From: Lewinellaceae bacterium
GTDB taxonomy: Bacteria; Bacteroidota; Bacteroidia; Chitinophagales; Saprospiraceae
Direction of reading: 5' to 3'
Assembly: GCA_020636325.1 (NCBI GenBank)
Contig: JACJYC010000003.1
Coordinates: 186,001 to 250,000 of the forward strand
DNA: 64,000 nucleotides
The translations under genes were made by a program, and so were the position numbers. Below the pieces are notes generated by a model. It saw nothing but the letters and a program-made list of their open reading frames with translations. It made no database searches and was not told the origin of the DNA. This document shows, one piece after another, positions 8,001 through 16,340 of the stretch (its first letter is position 1; the number at the start of each line of letters is the position of its first letter).

Positions 8001-10926
8001 TGCCGAGTATGCCGGCTTCGAACTTGGTACCGATCTTGACGTCGGCCCAGGTATTAATGGAATTGCTGTTCTGGGAATAGAACCGGGTGGCGGTCTCCGC
8101 GGTAACGCTCTTTTCGAGGAAACTGTAGCTGCCGTCGCCCGGCGGGTCGCGCAGGATCAACAACGGGATCTGCGGCGACTGGGTGGTGAAATTCTGCTCG
8201 CGCGGCCGGGCGCCGGTCACCAGCGCCGAGCGGTTGTAATTGTCGGAGCGTTCAAAGGTATCGATTGCGACGAAGGTGATGTTTTTCAGGTAGGGCGCCA
8301 CGATGTTCGGATTGCCGGCCGTCATTTCGTATTCGATATAGCCGTCGGTAAAGGTCAGCGTGTCCGGGGTATTGCCCCGGTCGGCGATCTGGTCGGTGAT
8401 CACCAGTTTGCCGGTCCCGACCGGGCAGGAACCGCCTTCTTCCCAGACGCGGATGGTCAGCGCATAGGAATTGGTCTGCTCCAGGATGCTCTGGTCATAG
8501 CCGTCGCAATCGGGTTCCGGAAATCCGGTCACTTCGATCACCGGCGGGCGGTGGTAGATGAAATCCAGGGCCTGGTCGGCCTGGCGCAGGTCGGCGCTTT
8601 TGGTCTTGCTGAAGAAATCCAGCACCGTGAGTTTGTCAAACCCGGCTACCGGGTTAAAATTGGTCACCTGCACTTCGTACTCCCTGGCGGGCAGATTCGT
8701 GATCTGGTACAGCCCCTGACCATTGGTCGCGAAGGATTTGCTGAAACAGTTGTCCTTGTCGGATACGGTTACGATTGCCGTCCCCATGAAGGTTTCGCAG
8801 GCGGCCATCACATACCCGCTCAGGTCGAAGGTGGTGATATCCGAGAAATTGAGGTTCGGGATATTGTTGTCGATATTCTGGGGAAGGGTGGCCGGCTGGA
8901 ACTGATGGCCTTCCGAAACCGGACGAATAACGTAGGCGCCCTGATTTTCTACCGTCATGGAATAGTTGCCGGAATTGTCGGTATTGGCCGATTTGACCAC
9001 GACGCCGTCGTAGACCAGTTCGACCTTGACATTTTTGGCCGGGCAAACGTTGGATTCGTAGGTTTGGGTCACCTTGCCGCTAATTGTGAAGACCGAGACA
9101 TCCGTGAAGTTGACCACCTTTGCGCTGGATGAATTGATCGTGACATCGGTATTGGCCGGGTCAAAGGTATGGTTGGTCTTCGTCGGGGTAACCTTGAAAT
9201 TTGCCTGGGTGGGCCCGTAATAGATATTGTCGATGCTGTAATTGCCGCTTGCGTCGGTGGTGGCCGTGTATTCAACGCCGGCTGCGCCGCCCTGGACTTC
9301 GTTCAGGCGTTTGGCGGTGACCAGGACATCAGGTACGCCGGTACCCTGCTGGCTCGAGACCTTACCGGTGATCTTGCCGTTGGGCTGAATAACGGTGAAG
9401 GTTATCGCATTAGAGGAAGCGCCGGCGCCGCACTTGCTGAATACGGTTCGCCTGAATTCGGTGGTTTTATCCAGAGCCGGCGGGTCATAGGTTTGCCCTG
9501 TAGCGCCGCTGATAGCCGACCAGCCGCTCCAGGTGCTGCCCGTCAACTCCCGCTTTTCCCATTGAATGGTGAACGGCGCCGGGGTAGCGGAGGCATTCGC
9601 GGAGGAAGTGAAAATCCCGGGATCGGCGCCCGCCGGAACAGTAAACGTAGTGCTGCCGGAAAGGTTGATCGAGCCTACCGTAAAGCTGGGCGTGTCTTTA
9701 GTGATGGTTATGGTATTGGAATTGGCGGAGGTATTGCCCGCGTCCTTTGCCCTGCGGTAATAAGTGAGGGTGCTGCTGCCCATGGTACCGGGATCGTCGT
9801 AAGTGGCCCCGGTAGCACCCGGTATAAGATTCCCGTTTTTGTACCACTGGTAGCTGACCGAGCCGCAGGGAGAAGACGCCGGCGTTGCAGACCCCAACTC
9901 AGGTATTTGGGCTCCCTCGCAAAGCGAAGTCTCCGTGCTGGAAATAACGCCCGGGCTGACAGTGGTGGCTGCGGAAACCCCGATGGTGAGTTTAAAGTTC
10001 CCTTGAGAGCTGGCACCGGCACCTTCTACCACCACGTAATAATACCCGGGGCAAAGATCCCGAATGATCAGCGACCCAAGGCCCGCGCCGTCGTCGTCGT
10101 CTCCTTCTATATAATTGTACGTATAATCATTCTGTCCGTTGGTACCCATCAAATGGACATAGGTATCGTAATCTGTCTCCGGGTAGTCGGTCCGGATGGT
10201 GACGCGCCTGGATTCCGTCAATTGAAAAGTATAGGTAACATCGTTGCTCTGCCTGAATCCATCCGGAGCATAACTCCACCCGTTGCCGTACCCGGTATGC
10301 CCCTGCGGTCCGGTTTTGGTGGAATTGGTATGGGTTTTTGTACCACTGGAAATGGCGCCGAAGGTAAGCGGAGTATACCCGTCGTAACCTTTGGTGTACC
10401 GCCAGGCGATGGACACGTCCATTTGGGACCGCCCTTCATAACCTTCGTGGGTATTCGTATGGGTTACACAAGGAGTGCCGCTTTTGATCGTAAAAGTTGG
10501 GCTTCCGCAATGCCCGCCGTCGTCGTCACTGTCATCGGAGCAGTCGTTACCGAAATCATCGTCATTTTCCCAACTGATATAAGAGATGGCCACATAATCT
10601 GTAGCCGGTTTGCTGAATTCTGAAAATAACAACAGATCAGGATAATGATTCCCTTCCGATTCATTATAGCCTACACACCAGCCGTTGCTATCGCCCGTAT
10701 TGGGATAGCTGGAATCACTGCATTGGAGACTGTACGCCTGATTAAGACGCCATTTGATTTTCCAGAACGGTTCATCGTATCCGTCATCATAGGCGCCGTT
10801 TTGCCAGAGCCTGGTGATCTTGACGTAATAATTGATCAGGTTATCATTGGTCACATCCTGGGCTGAAGTCGTTGCAGCATACAAGATCATGACCGCAAAC
10901 ATAAGCAGGTAGAAAAGCCTTCTCAT
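5080..10926 (-). CDS. Giant multidomain T9SS-secreted protein
   Basis: A secreted protein of about 1948 residues. The start at 10926 gives a clean signal peptide (MRRLFYLLMFAVMILYA); the open frame runs to 10983. Order: a unique N-terminal part, a PPC-like beta domain near 230-320, Ig-like repeats, several carboxypeptidase-regulatory-like beta-sandwich repeats (GKITGKVSSQQGTG and similar) at about 510-730, a large central region of about 900-1180 that I cannot assign, an Ig-like Big_5-type domain, thrombospondin type 3 calcium repeats (DADGDGIPDGCDNCP) interrupted by a LamG/concanavalin domain at about 1626-1816, and a T9SS type A sorting domain (LFPNPASESVYVDF, then PSGTYLVRL). The product is expected on the cell surface or outside, with an adhesive or structural role. 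No catalytic motif was seen. Confidence 0.9.
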   Translation of the reverse strand: MRRLFYLLMFAVMILYAATTSAQDVTNDNLINYYVKITRLWQNGAYDDGYDEPFWKIKWRLNQAYSLQCSDSSYPNTGDSNGWCVGYNESEGNHYPDLLLFSEFSKPATDYVAISYISWENDDDFGNDCSDDSDDDGGHCGSPTFTIKSGTPCVTHTNTHEGYEGRSQMDVSIAWRYTKGYDGYTPLTFGAISSGTKTHTNSTKTGPQGHTGYGNGWSYAPDGFRQSNDVTYTFQLTESRRVTIRTDYPETDYDTYVHLMGTNGQNDYTYNYIEGDDDDGAGLGSLIIRDLCPGYYYVVVEGAGASSQGNFKLTIGVSAATTVSPGVISSTETSLCEGAQIPELGSATPASSPCGSVSYQWYKNGNLIPGATGATYDDPGTMGSSTLTYYRRAKDAGNTSANSNTITITKDTPSFTVGSINLSGSTTFTVPAGADPGIFTSSANASATPAPFTIQWEKRELTGSTWSGWSAISGATGQTYDPPALDKTTEFRRTVFSKCGAGASSNAITFTVIQPNGKITGKVSSQQGTGVPDVLVTAKRLNEVQGGAAGVEYTATTDASGNYSIDNIYYGPTQANFKVTPTKTNHTFDPANTDVTINSSSAKVVNFTDVSVFTISGKVTQTYESNVCPAKNVKVELVYDGVVVKSANTDNSGNYSMTVENQGAYVIRPVSEGHQFQPATLPQNIDNNIPNLNFSDITTFDLSGYVMAACETFMGTAIVTVSDKDNCFSKSFATNGQGLYQITNLPAREYEVQVTNFNPVAGFDKLTVLDFFSKTKSADLRQADQALDFIYHRPPVIEVTGFPEPDCDGYDQSILEQTNSYALTIRVWEEGGSCPVGTGKLVITDQIADRGNTPDTLTFTDGYIEYEMTAGNPNIVAPYLKNITFVAIDTFERSDNYNRSALVTGARPREQNFTTQSPQIPLLILRDPPGDGSYSFLEKSVTAETATRFYSQNSNSINTWADVKIGTKFEAGILGISTETSFWGDVKGSYEVNSTNTNANEVLLSMTTTENFETSGNPEITGTEGDVFVGAALAFAYTIADEVLFDRYNCEVALSKSLVMADEGLEVGFIFTENHIRDFVIPDLESKRAQATSQAKKDEYSNQILVWEQTLQRNEELKAAANEVEILQFSANAPKTKSTTETSSESISIDFGMEINEEVASELGFEIGGSGLSGGVITNFRMETGNSKTTTVVNTLTTGYHLEDDDSGDSFTVKVKTDPVYKTPVFELLGGQSSCPVEEGTNAREAVKLRADNPIQAGIPADGEAEFILKAGNISETDETRDYYLRLRQSTNPNGALITINGSDVNSVFLEDIAAGQEQQVTVRIKRAPSSPVYSYEGIVFQLYSSCDDPEVVSTVALSAYFQSPCSSIQLTQPAAGWVLAQADNNQMFIRMKGYDKNNLDQVAVEYAPAGGNSWAPALVLGNNDLSSSASGTEVVWNTANVPDGKYDIRLKLSCGVSTVYTGRVSGIIDRKGPRVFGIPQPADDNLAADDEISVVFNETINCNTLTDAQVMLQRIYYNENIPAQLTCSGDKVLITPLEDLTLMPGERFRVILSEVKDLYGNFIDAPVKWEFNAGNGQAEDDFDGDMVIDALDQCQGYNDTFDADGDGIPDGCDNCPDLANPGLAFDGIDDFVWLGAINGLDGGNQAHTMEVWVYLNDFSADRCWPILLGAPGAGAHHWIINANGVMQIGVYDGPQLNPVIKPGRWTHFATVYDGAKLKLYINGSLYGEIEASFNFTSALQLGYQSNFNGKMDEFRLWNTARTQAEISADMRRELTGSEPGLVVYYNFDQGVSGGDNTQIGAVSDLSSFGNNGSFSGFQLTGETSNFGTGAAIPSEDADHDGIGDACDSEFTPVREVTDLTEPLTIVNLFPNPASESVYVDFSVRDQSALQVQLFDMIGRPVLEKRVDAAPGEYQLQLNVAHLPSGTYLVRLTREDGRYDMRKLIIQD

Positions 10927-11124
10927 AAAATTGGTTTTATGGTGTATCCATAATTTTCGGAAACGGAAACGGTCCATCTCCATATCGGTGCAAACTTAAC
11001 CCCGTTCCGCCCCTGCCGACAAAGACATTTTCTATGAAAAATCAGTATTATTTTTTGAAAGTTTAAAATCTAATATATTGATAATCAATTTTTAATAAAA
11101 TTATTCAATAAGGTTAAAATTGAC

Positions 11125-11132
11125 TATTTTTG
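11125..11132 (+). promoter_or_regulatory. -7 promoter element
   Basis: TATTTTTG fits the Bacteroidota TAnnTTTG -7 consensus and lies 18 bases before the ATG at 11151. No clear -33 TTG partner is seen. Confidence 0.55.
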
Positions 11133-11150
11133 GTCGTCAAATCCACCTTT

Positions 11151-12584
11151 ATGCACGACAGCAAACTGATCCGGTACCTGAAGATCCTGGATGAAGCCGA
11201 GCTCAAGCGGCTGCTCTACTTCCTCAAATCGCCCTTTTACAATGCCAACCCGCATATCCTGAAACTGTACATGCTGCTGCGGCCGGAGCATCCGGGTTTC
11301 AGTTCGCCCAAACTGACCAGGGAGCGGTTGTTCAAAAAACTTTTCCGCGACCGGGCGTACGACCACCAGAAAATGCTCAACCTGATGTCGGACTTTACCC
11401 AATTGCTGGAAAAGTATATGATTGCGCTGCAATTGGAAAAGGAGGAAGACATGCAGGATCAATTGCTCCTGACCTCCTTCGGGGAAAGACCGGAGGGCTA
11501 CGCCGCATTTGAAAAGACAGCGGAACGGATCGGGCAAAAGCGGGATGCGCTCCCCTACCGCGATACGGGGTACTACCGCCGGAAGTTTCAGCTGGAACAG
11601 CAGTATTTCAACCACCCCGCCACGGATAAATTCGAACTGTCCAAAGACCGGTACGATGACGCCATGGAACAACTCGACCGATGGTTCATCCTGGAGAAAT
11701 TGCTGCTGAGTTGCGAGATGAAGGCCCGGGAAAAACCCCTCTCGGAGGAATACGAAATCTGGCTGCTCCCGGAGATCCGGGCCGGATTGCCGCACTACCC
11801 CATGCAGGATGCCATTACAGGGGTTTACCTTGAAATGCTGGACCTGCTGGAGAAAGAAGAGCCGGATTCCTACTACCGGTTGAAAGCGCTTTTTATGGAG
11901 AACCTGACCCGGTTTACCCGGCAGCAGCAGCAAAACGTCTTGCAGAGCCTGATCAATTATACCATCCGGGAAGGCAACCGCGGGAATAAGCCGTTCCTGC
12001 AGGAAAACCTGGCTTTATACCGGCTCGGGTTGGAAAGCGGGTTGTTCCAGGAAGGCGGACTGCTCAATGATATGGTCTATATCAGCGTGGTGAATGTGGC
12101 CAACCGGGCGGGCGAAACGGCCTGGTGCGGGCATTTTATCCGGGATTTTGAGCCTGCGCTCGAGCAAAGTATTCGCAAGGATGCCTCCGCTCTGGCCCGC
12201 GCCCTATGGCTCTATGCCAGTCAAAAACCGGAAGAAACCATGGCATTGCTGCAGAAAGTCGAATTCCTGAATATCTATTACCAGATCCAGGCCAGGGTAT
12301 TGATGATCAAGGTCTGTTTTGAAGCCTTCCGCAAGGACGACCATTACCAGGAGCTGGTGGTTTCACTGGCCGACGCTTTCCGGCAATTCCTGCGCAGGAA
12401 TAAAAGGGTATCCAGATCCCAGAAAGAAGCCCTGCTCAATTTTGCGCTGTGCGTGGGGCAATTGGCCAAATGGCGCACCGACCCCGGGTTTGACCGGCAA
12501 AAGCGGGTTGAGCTGAAGCAGGAGTGGAACAGCCTGACGCCGCTTTACAACAAAACCTGGATACTGCAGCAGACAGACCGGTGA
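11151..12584 (+). CDS. Uncharacterised 477-aa helical protein
   Basis: I do not recognise a named family. The start at 11151 is preferred over 11130 because a TATTTTTG element ends 18 bases before it. The chain is highly charged and predicted mostly alpha-helical, with no signal peptide or membrane segment. The N-terminus (KLIRYLKILDEAELKRLLYF) resembles a family of orphan cytosolic proteins that I believe occurs in several copies in Saprospiraceae genomes. The pattern of regularly spaced helices could be TPR-like. It is transcribed divergently from the giant secreted protein with about 220 bases between them. Confidence 0.75.
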   Translation: MHDSKLIRYLKILDEAELKRLLYFLKSPFYNANPHILKLYMLLRPEHPGFSSPKLTRERLFKKLFRDRAYDHQKMLNLMSDFTQLLEKYMIALQLEKEEDMQDQLLLTSFGERPEGYAAFEKTAERIGQKRDALPYRDTGYYRRKFQLEQQYFNHPATDKFELSKDRYDDAMEQLDRWFILEKLLLSCEMKAREKPLSEEYEIWLLPEIRAGLPHYPMQDAITGVYLEMLDLLEKEEPDSYYRLKALFMENLTRFTRQQQQNVLQSLINYTIREGNRGNKPFLQENLALYRLGLESGLFQEGGLLNDMVYISVVNVANRAGETAWCGHFIRDFEPALEQSIRKDASALARALWLYASQKPEETMALLQKVEFLNIYYQIQARVLMIKVCFEAFRKDDHYQELVVSLADAFRQFLRRNKRVSRSQKEALLNFALCVGQLAKWRTDPGFDRQKRVELKQEWNSLTPLYNKTWILQQTDR

Positions 12585-12689
12585 GGCCTAAAAAAACAGG
12601 CAGGTCCTTATGCAGAACCCGCCCTCCCAATGGCAAATGGTTTCAGGTGTTTTGGCCTTCTGCCACCGGTCAGAAACCGCAGGCATTGT

Positions 12690-13160
12690 CCTAAATCTCC
12701 GGTATGTCGGTGATGATCACCGCTGCGGTGCAACACGCGAATCGCCCTTTTCTTGAAAAAGACCGATCATGAGCTTGTTGAGCATTTGGTCGAACAGGGT
12801 TTTTTACTGCGCTTTCCATGTTGATTACGGGTAATAGGGTAAAAAAATGTTTACGGGCACGAGGGTATCAGGCCGACCGGGGTTGCGGCCCGGCAGCCGT
12901 AGCATACCACACTTGGGATCATGAAAGTCCGCGGCGACGGCCTGAACTGGCCTGAACGCCCGCTGATAGTCAAAAGGAATGCGGCAGAATCGATCTGTTG
13001 CAAGCAATGCCTATACGGCCTGACCGCATCTTCACCGGTTTGGCAGGTTTGCGGACAAAAATTCCATTTTCCTGCTCTCCGTTGATTTCCGAATACAAAT
13101 TGCCCGTTTCCTGAGCAAATTCAAACAGGAGGCGGGTAACCAGCTCCGGCGGGGAGGTAA
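12690..13160 (-). pseudogene. Possible decayed coding sequence
   Basis: Minus-strand reading gives several protein-like blocks in different frames: one from about 13160 containing LVTRLLFEFAQETGNLY, one ending at 12825 containing CRIPFDYQRAFRPV, and one near 12800-12720 containing TLFDQMLNKLMIGLFQEKG. Stops or frame changes separate them. This looks like an old, broken gene, but no family is recognised. Non-coding sequence with chance open frames is the alternative. The rest of the gap from 12585 shows nothing else. Confidence 0.25.
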
Positions 13161-13318
13161 GTGGCGGGAATTGGGGGGTAAGTGGGGTGAGAGGAGGGTG
13201 AGAGGGGGAGAGGTGAGGGGGTGAGGGGAGAGGGGGTGAGAGGGAGAGGGTGAGAGGGGGTGAGAGGGTGAGGTGAGAGGGGAGAGAGGGGGAGAGGGGT
13301 GAGGGAGGGTGAGAGGGG
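13161..13318. repeat. GA-rich low-complexity tract
   Basis: About 160 bases of almost pure purine sequence built from imperfect GTGAGAGG-type octamers, ending three bases before the stop codon of the lipoprotein gene. The same repeat type, as its complement, occurs at about 45878-46010. Confidence 0.85.
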
Positions 13319-13321
13319 CTA

Positions 13322-13687
13322 TTAGTTATGGCAGGTCATTCTTTCTACCTGGAAATATCGCTTTTCTTCAGCGGGGCATGGGCTGGAAGGCTCCGGCCGG
13401 TTCACCCGGCTGATAAAACGGCCTTCAACCCGGATTTTTGCACAGGCGACCTCTTCCTGGTCCGTTTTCAAGCAAACAGGTATCTCCTCTCCGTTTTCCA
13501 GGGTAAGGTATCCGGCATTGAAACAATAACAGCTGAGCGGGTCCATGACGCCTTTGACGCTCCTGAACTGGCCGGTCAGAGCAACGGGACCATCCGCTGA
13601 ATCCGGTCGGGTTGCTCCGGAGCAGCCGGGAAGCAAATTGCAAACCACAAGCGCTCCGCAGCAAGCCAATAACAAGCGGTTTTTCAA
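13322..13687 (-). CDS. Small predicted lipoprotein
   Basis: A 121-residue protein with a lipoprotein signal peptide: a hydrophobic stretch then LLPGCS, the cysteine being the likely lipidation site at about residue 22. The mature part has six further cysteines, including a CYC pair (PLSCYCFNAGYLTL) and a C-terminal CHN, so it may be disulphide-bonded or metal-binding in the periplasm. I do not recognise the family. It lies 44 bases downstream of the T9SS protein on the same strand and is likely cotranscribed with it. The GA-rich tract starts immediately after its stop. Confidence 0.72.
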   Translation of the reverse strand: MKNRLLLACCGALVVCNLLPGCSGATRPDSADGPVALTGQFRSVKGVMDPLSCYCFNAGYLTLENGEEIPVCLKTDQEEVACAKIRVEGRFISRVNRPEPSSPCPAEEKRYFQVERMTCHN

Positions 13688-13731
13688 ATTCTTATTTTGT
13701 CTCTATAACGCGCAATTCGTCCATTCCGCAC

Positions 13732-14700
13732 TCATTTCCTGTAAATTTTTTGCACACCGTCCGCCGTCCTCAAAAGGTAAACCCCGGAAGGCAGCCCGGA
13801 AAGGTCGGCAGAACAACGCGTGGCAGCCTCCCGGACGATCGCAACCCTGTTCACCCGCCGGCCCAATAAGTCCAAGATGGCGATGTCCTCCAGTTGTTCT
13901 GAAGGTCCTTCAATGGTCAGCAGATCCGAAACGGGGTTCGGGTAAACGGCCAGGGTACTTTCGCCTCCCGGAGCAGCAGCAATGGCGGCCACCTCGGAAT
14001 ACCGGAATTCGCCGTTAAAGTCAACCTGCCTGAGCCGGTAATAGGATTGGCCCGACAGCGGAAACCGGTCGGTCAACGCGTAATCCAGCGACTGGGTCGA
14101 ATTACCGGCGCCGTTGATGCGGGCTACGGTTTCCCAGTGGTCGGCATTGCCGGAGCGCTGCACCTCAAAAAAGTCGTTGTTGATCTCGGCGGCGGTCTGC
14201 CAGGTCAGTTCTACCGTTCCGGCCTTCTGTTTTGCCTTGAAATAGGTCAGCTCCACCGGCAATACGGTAACGGCGCATGGGATGAACTGCGCAGGAATGC
14301 CGGGCCCCTGGATTTCGACGGTAAAGGACAGGCATCCCAGCGACACCGGTGTGGCGGTCGCGCAATCCGTATTGGAGTTGTAGGGGTTGGCGGTAGTCGT
14401 CAGCGTACCCGCGCCGCCGCCGTTGGGCAGGTCAAAAAAGAGTTCGTAACTGTTACAAAAGAGCTTGCCCTGCAACGTATAGAGGGAGCCCGGTCGGTTA
14501 TTGCCCGTAAATTTGATGTCGTAATCGATAACCGCGTTGAAGTTATACCCGTTCGGGCAGGTGGAAGGCGCTGCGATCGCCTTCGGATTCAGGGTAATGT
14601 TTACCTGATATCCGTTGGAAGACGAAACCACCATGTTGCATTGAGAGATTGCCGCAAACGGCAGGGCCAGGAATACCGGCAACAGTAATCTTGCGTTCAT
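13732..14700 (-). CDS. T9SS-secreted protein with C-terminal sorting domain
   Basis: A 322-residue exported protein. Residues 1-19 are a signal peptide (MNARLLLPVFLALPFAAIS). The middle is a cysteine-containing beta domain, followed by VLPVELTYFKAK, the linker motif typical of Bacteroidota T9SS proteins, and a fibronectin-III-like module (TWQTAAEINNDFFEVQRS). The last 80 residues are a T9SS type A sorting domain (VYPNPVSDLLTIEG, then GLPSGVYLLRT). It should be surface-anchored or released. Function of the N-terminal domain is unknown; no enzyme motif was seen. Confidence 0.88.
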   Translation of the reverse strand: MNARLLLPVFLALPFAAISQCNMVVSSSNGYQVNITLNPKAIAAPSTCPNGYNFNAVIDYDIKFTGNNRPGSLYTLQGKLFCNSYELFFDLPNGGGAGTLTTTANPYNSNTDCATATPVSLGCLSFTVEIQGPGIPAQFIPCAVTVLPVELTYFKAKQKAGTVELTWQTAAEINNDFFEVQRSGNADHWETVARINGAGNSTQSLDYALTDRFPLSGQSYYRLRQVDFNGEFRYSEVAAIAAAPGGESTLAVYPNPVSDLLTIEGPSEQLEDIAILDLLGRRVNRVAIVREAATRCSADLSGLPSGVYLLRTADGVQKIYRK

Positions 14701-14967
14701 TTGTTCAAGCTTTGATGCACTTAAGGGTGCTGGTTCTGATTAGCGATGTTGAACCTAAATCGGGAAAGCTAATTGCTGCAGCTGGTAAGGAGTCGTACTT
14801 TGTTCTATTAGACGCCGGAATAAAGGAAAGTCACATTTCGGAAGATAAGTGAACCAAGCTCCCTGACCAGTTGTATATATCGATAAGGCAGGAGATTTGT
14901 CCTGAAAAGGCGGGTCCGAAACCGGGAAATCCACTAATTTTGCCACAAATTCAAAAAACAGCTTAAT
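14701..14967. other. Intergenic region between divergent genes
   Basis: No gene or repeat is recognised apart from the -7 element at its right end; it separates the divergent T9SS protein and bacilliredoxin genes. Confidence 0.5.
14935..14942 (+). promoter_or_regulatory. -7 promoter element of bacilliredoxin gene
   Basis: TAATTTTG fits TAnnTTTG exactly and lies 25 bases before the ATG at 14968. Confidence 0.6.
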
Positions 14968-15381
14968 ATGTATCCAGCAGAATTGACTGCGCCGATGGCG
15001 ATGGAACTGGAAGAAATGGGTGTTGAAAGCCTGACGACGCCGGAAGAAGTAATAAATGCCCTGGACAATGCCGAGGGCACCACGCTGGTCGTCGTTAATT
15101 CGGTTTGCGGTTGCGCCGCCCGCAATGCCCGCCCGGGTGTTCGGTTTGCGCTGACCAACGAAAAGACGCCCGACCATTTGTTTACGGTATTCGCCGGCGT
15201 TGATATGGAAGCAACCGCCAAGGCAAGGGAGTTTATGCTCCCCTACCCGCCTTCCTCCCCGTCGGTAGCTTTGTTCAAGGACGGCAAACTGGTCCATTTC
15301 CTGGAGCGCCACCATATCGAAGGCCGCCCCGCGGAAATCATCGGACAAAACCTGAAAATGGCGTTTGACCATTATTGCTGA
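14968..15381 (+). CDS. BrxA/BrxB family bacilliredoxin
   Basis: A 137-residue thioredoxin-fold protein of the BrxA/BrxB (YphP/YqiW, DUF1094) family, full length. The hallmark redox site is SVCGCAA, in a CGC arrangement unlike the CxxC of thioredoxin. Further family marks are the start MYPAELTAPM and the ending DHYC. In Bacillus these proteins remove bacillithiol from bacillithiolated proteins. In Bacteroidota the thiol partner is likely bacillithiol as well, but that is inference. It is monocistronic, with a good -7 element upstream and a strong terminator downstream that it shares with convergent superoxide dismutase. Confidence 0.93.
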   Translation: MYPAELTAPMAMELEEMGVESLTTPEEVINALDNAEGTTLVVVNSVCGCAARNARPGVRFALTNEKTPDHLFTVFAGVDMEATAKAREFMLPYPPSSPSVALFKDGKLVHFLERHHIEGRPAEIIGQNLKMAFDHYC

Positions 15382-15434
15382 TCGCGACAGCCGCCGACAC
15401 AAGATCTGTTGGCCGCGCGTCCCTTTATAACGAA

Positions 15435-15470
15435 GAAAATCGGTGCCGTTTGATTTCGGCACCGATTTTC
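15435..15470. terminator. Bidirectional terminator between bacilliredoxin and SOD
   Basis: A perfect 14-bp stem (gaaaatcggtgccg with cggcaccgattttc) around an 8-base loop, followed by T residues on the plus side and with A residues in the stem that become U on the minus side. It serves both convergent genes. Confidence 0.88.
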
Positions 15471-15516
15471 TTTTTCCATCCCGGGTCCGGTTGCAAGCAA
15501 CTGGTCCGGCGCCTGC

Positions 15517-16149
15517 CTACAACTTCATCGCGCCTTTATTGGCCTCGTTGTAATTCTCGGTCACTTCCTGCCAGTTGATCAGGTTGAAGAAGGACTGGAT
15601 ATAGTCCGGCCGGCGGTTCTGGTAGTTGAGGTAATACGCGTGTTCCCAGACATCCAGCCCAAGGATCGGCATGCCGCGCTTTTCGGCTACGTCCATCAGG
15701 GGGTTGTCCTGATTCGGGGTGGAAGTGATGAACAGTTCGTCGTTTCCGGATACGCAAAGCCAGGCCCAGCCGGAGCCGAAGCGGGTCGCAGCCGCGTTGG
15801 CAAATTGCTCCTTGAAGGCCGAAAACGAACCGAAGGACTGGTTGATGGCTTTGGCGATATTCATTTGAGCGCTCGGCTCGCCGCCGCCGTTAGGCGACAT
15901 GACCTTCCAGAACAGGGAGTGATTATAGTGCCCCCCGCCGTTATTGCGGACTGCCGTGGAATAGTTGGAGACGTGCAGCATCAGCTCCACGAGCGATTTA
16001 TTTTCCAGATCAGTGCCTTCTATCGCTTTATTGAGGTTGGTTACATACCCGTTGTGGTGTTTGGTGTAGTGGATTTCCATGGTGCGCGCGTCGATATGCG
16101 GTTCGAGGGCGTCGTACCCGTAAGGCAAATCAGGAAGTTTAAAAGCCAT
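15517..16149 (-). CDS. sodA: Superoxide dismutase, Mn-type of the Fe/Mn family
   Basis: A full-length, 210-residue cytosolic superoxide dismutase converting superoxide to oxygen and peroxide. Metal ligands are visible in HYTKHHNGY (His), GGGHYNHSLFW (His) and DVWEHAYYLNY (Asp and His). The glycine before HYNH and the glutamine in TPNQDNP correspond to the residues that usually mark manganese rather than iron enzymes (E. coli Gly77 and Gln146); metal choice remains a prediction. It is monocistronic, convergent with bacilliredoxin. A TATCTTTA -7-like element lies 80 bases upstream. Confidence 0.96.
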   Translation of the reverse strand: MAFKLPDLPYGYDALEPHIDARTMEIHYTKHHNGYVTNLNKAIEGTDLENKSLVELMLHVSNYSTAVRNNGGGHYNHSLFWKVMSPNGGGEPSAQMNIAKAINQSFGSFSAFKEQFANAAATRFGSGWAWLCVSGNDELFITSTPNQDNPLMDVAEKRGMPILGLDVWEHAYYLNYQNRRPDYIQSFFNLINWQEVTENYNEANKGAMKL

Positions 16150-16229
16150 GATTATTATTGGTTTTGATGTGAATGAAATGGATGCTTCCTACTGAACAGC
16201 CCTTGAGGCGGGAATGTTTAGTCGGGGGC

Positions 16230-16237
16230 TAAAGATA
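16230..16237 (-). promoter_or_regulatory. -7-like element of superoxide dismutase gene
   Basis: On the minus strand TATCTTTA matches TAnnTTTG except for the last base, 80 bases upstream of the SOD start. Confidence 0.4.
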
Positions 16238-16340
16238 GGGGCTCTGGCGTTTTTTGGAAACGGATAGAGCGAAAAAACGATAAAATTTAATCCTGTTTTT
16301 ACTTTCACCGGTCAGCCCAACAGGTCATTTCTGCCAGTAT

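Noticed and set aside
7324..9132. Long plus-strand open frame of about 600 codons
   Set aside because: It is the antisense shadow of the giant secreted protein, whose domains and sorting signal are unmistakable on the minus strand; high GC at third positions explains the open antisense frame.
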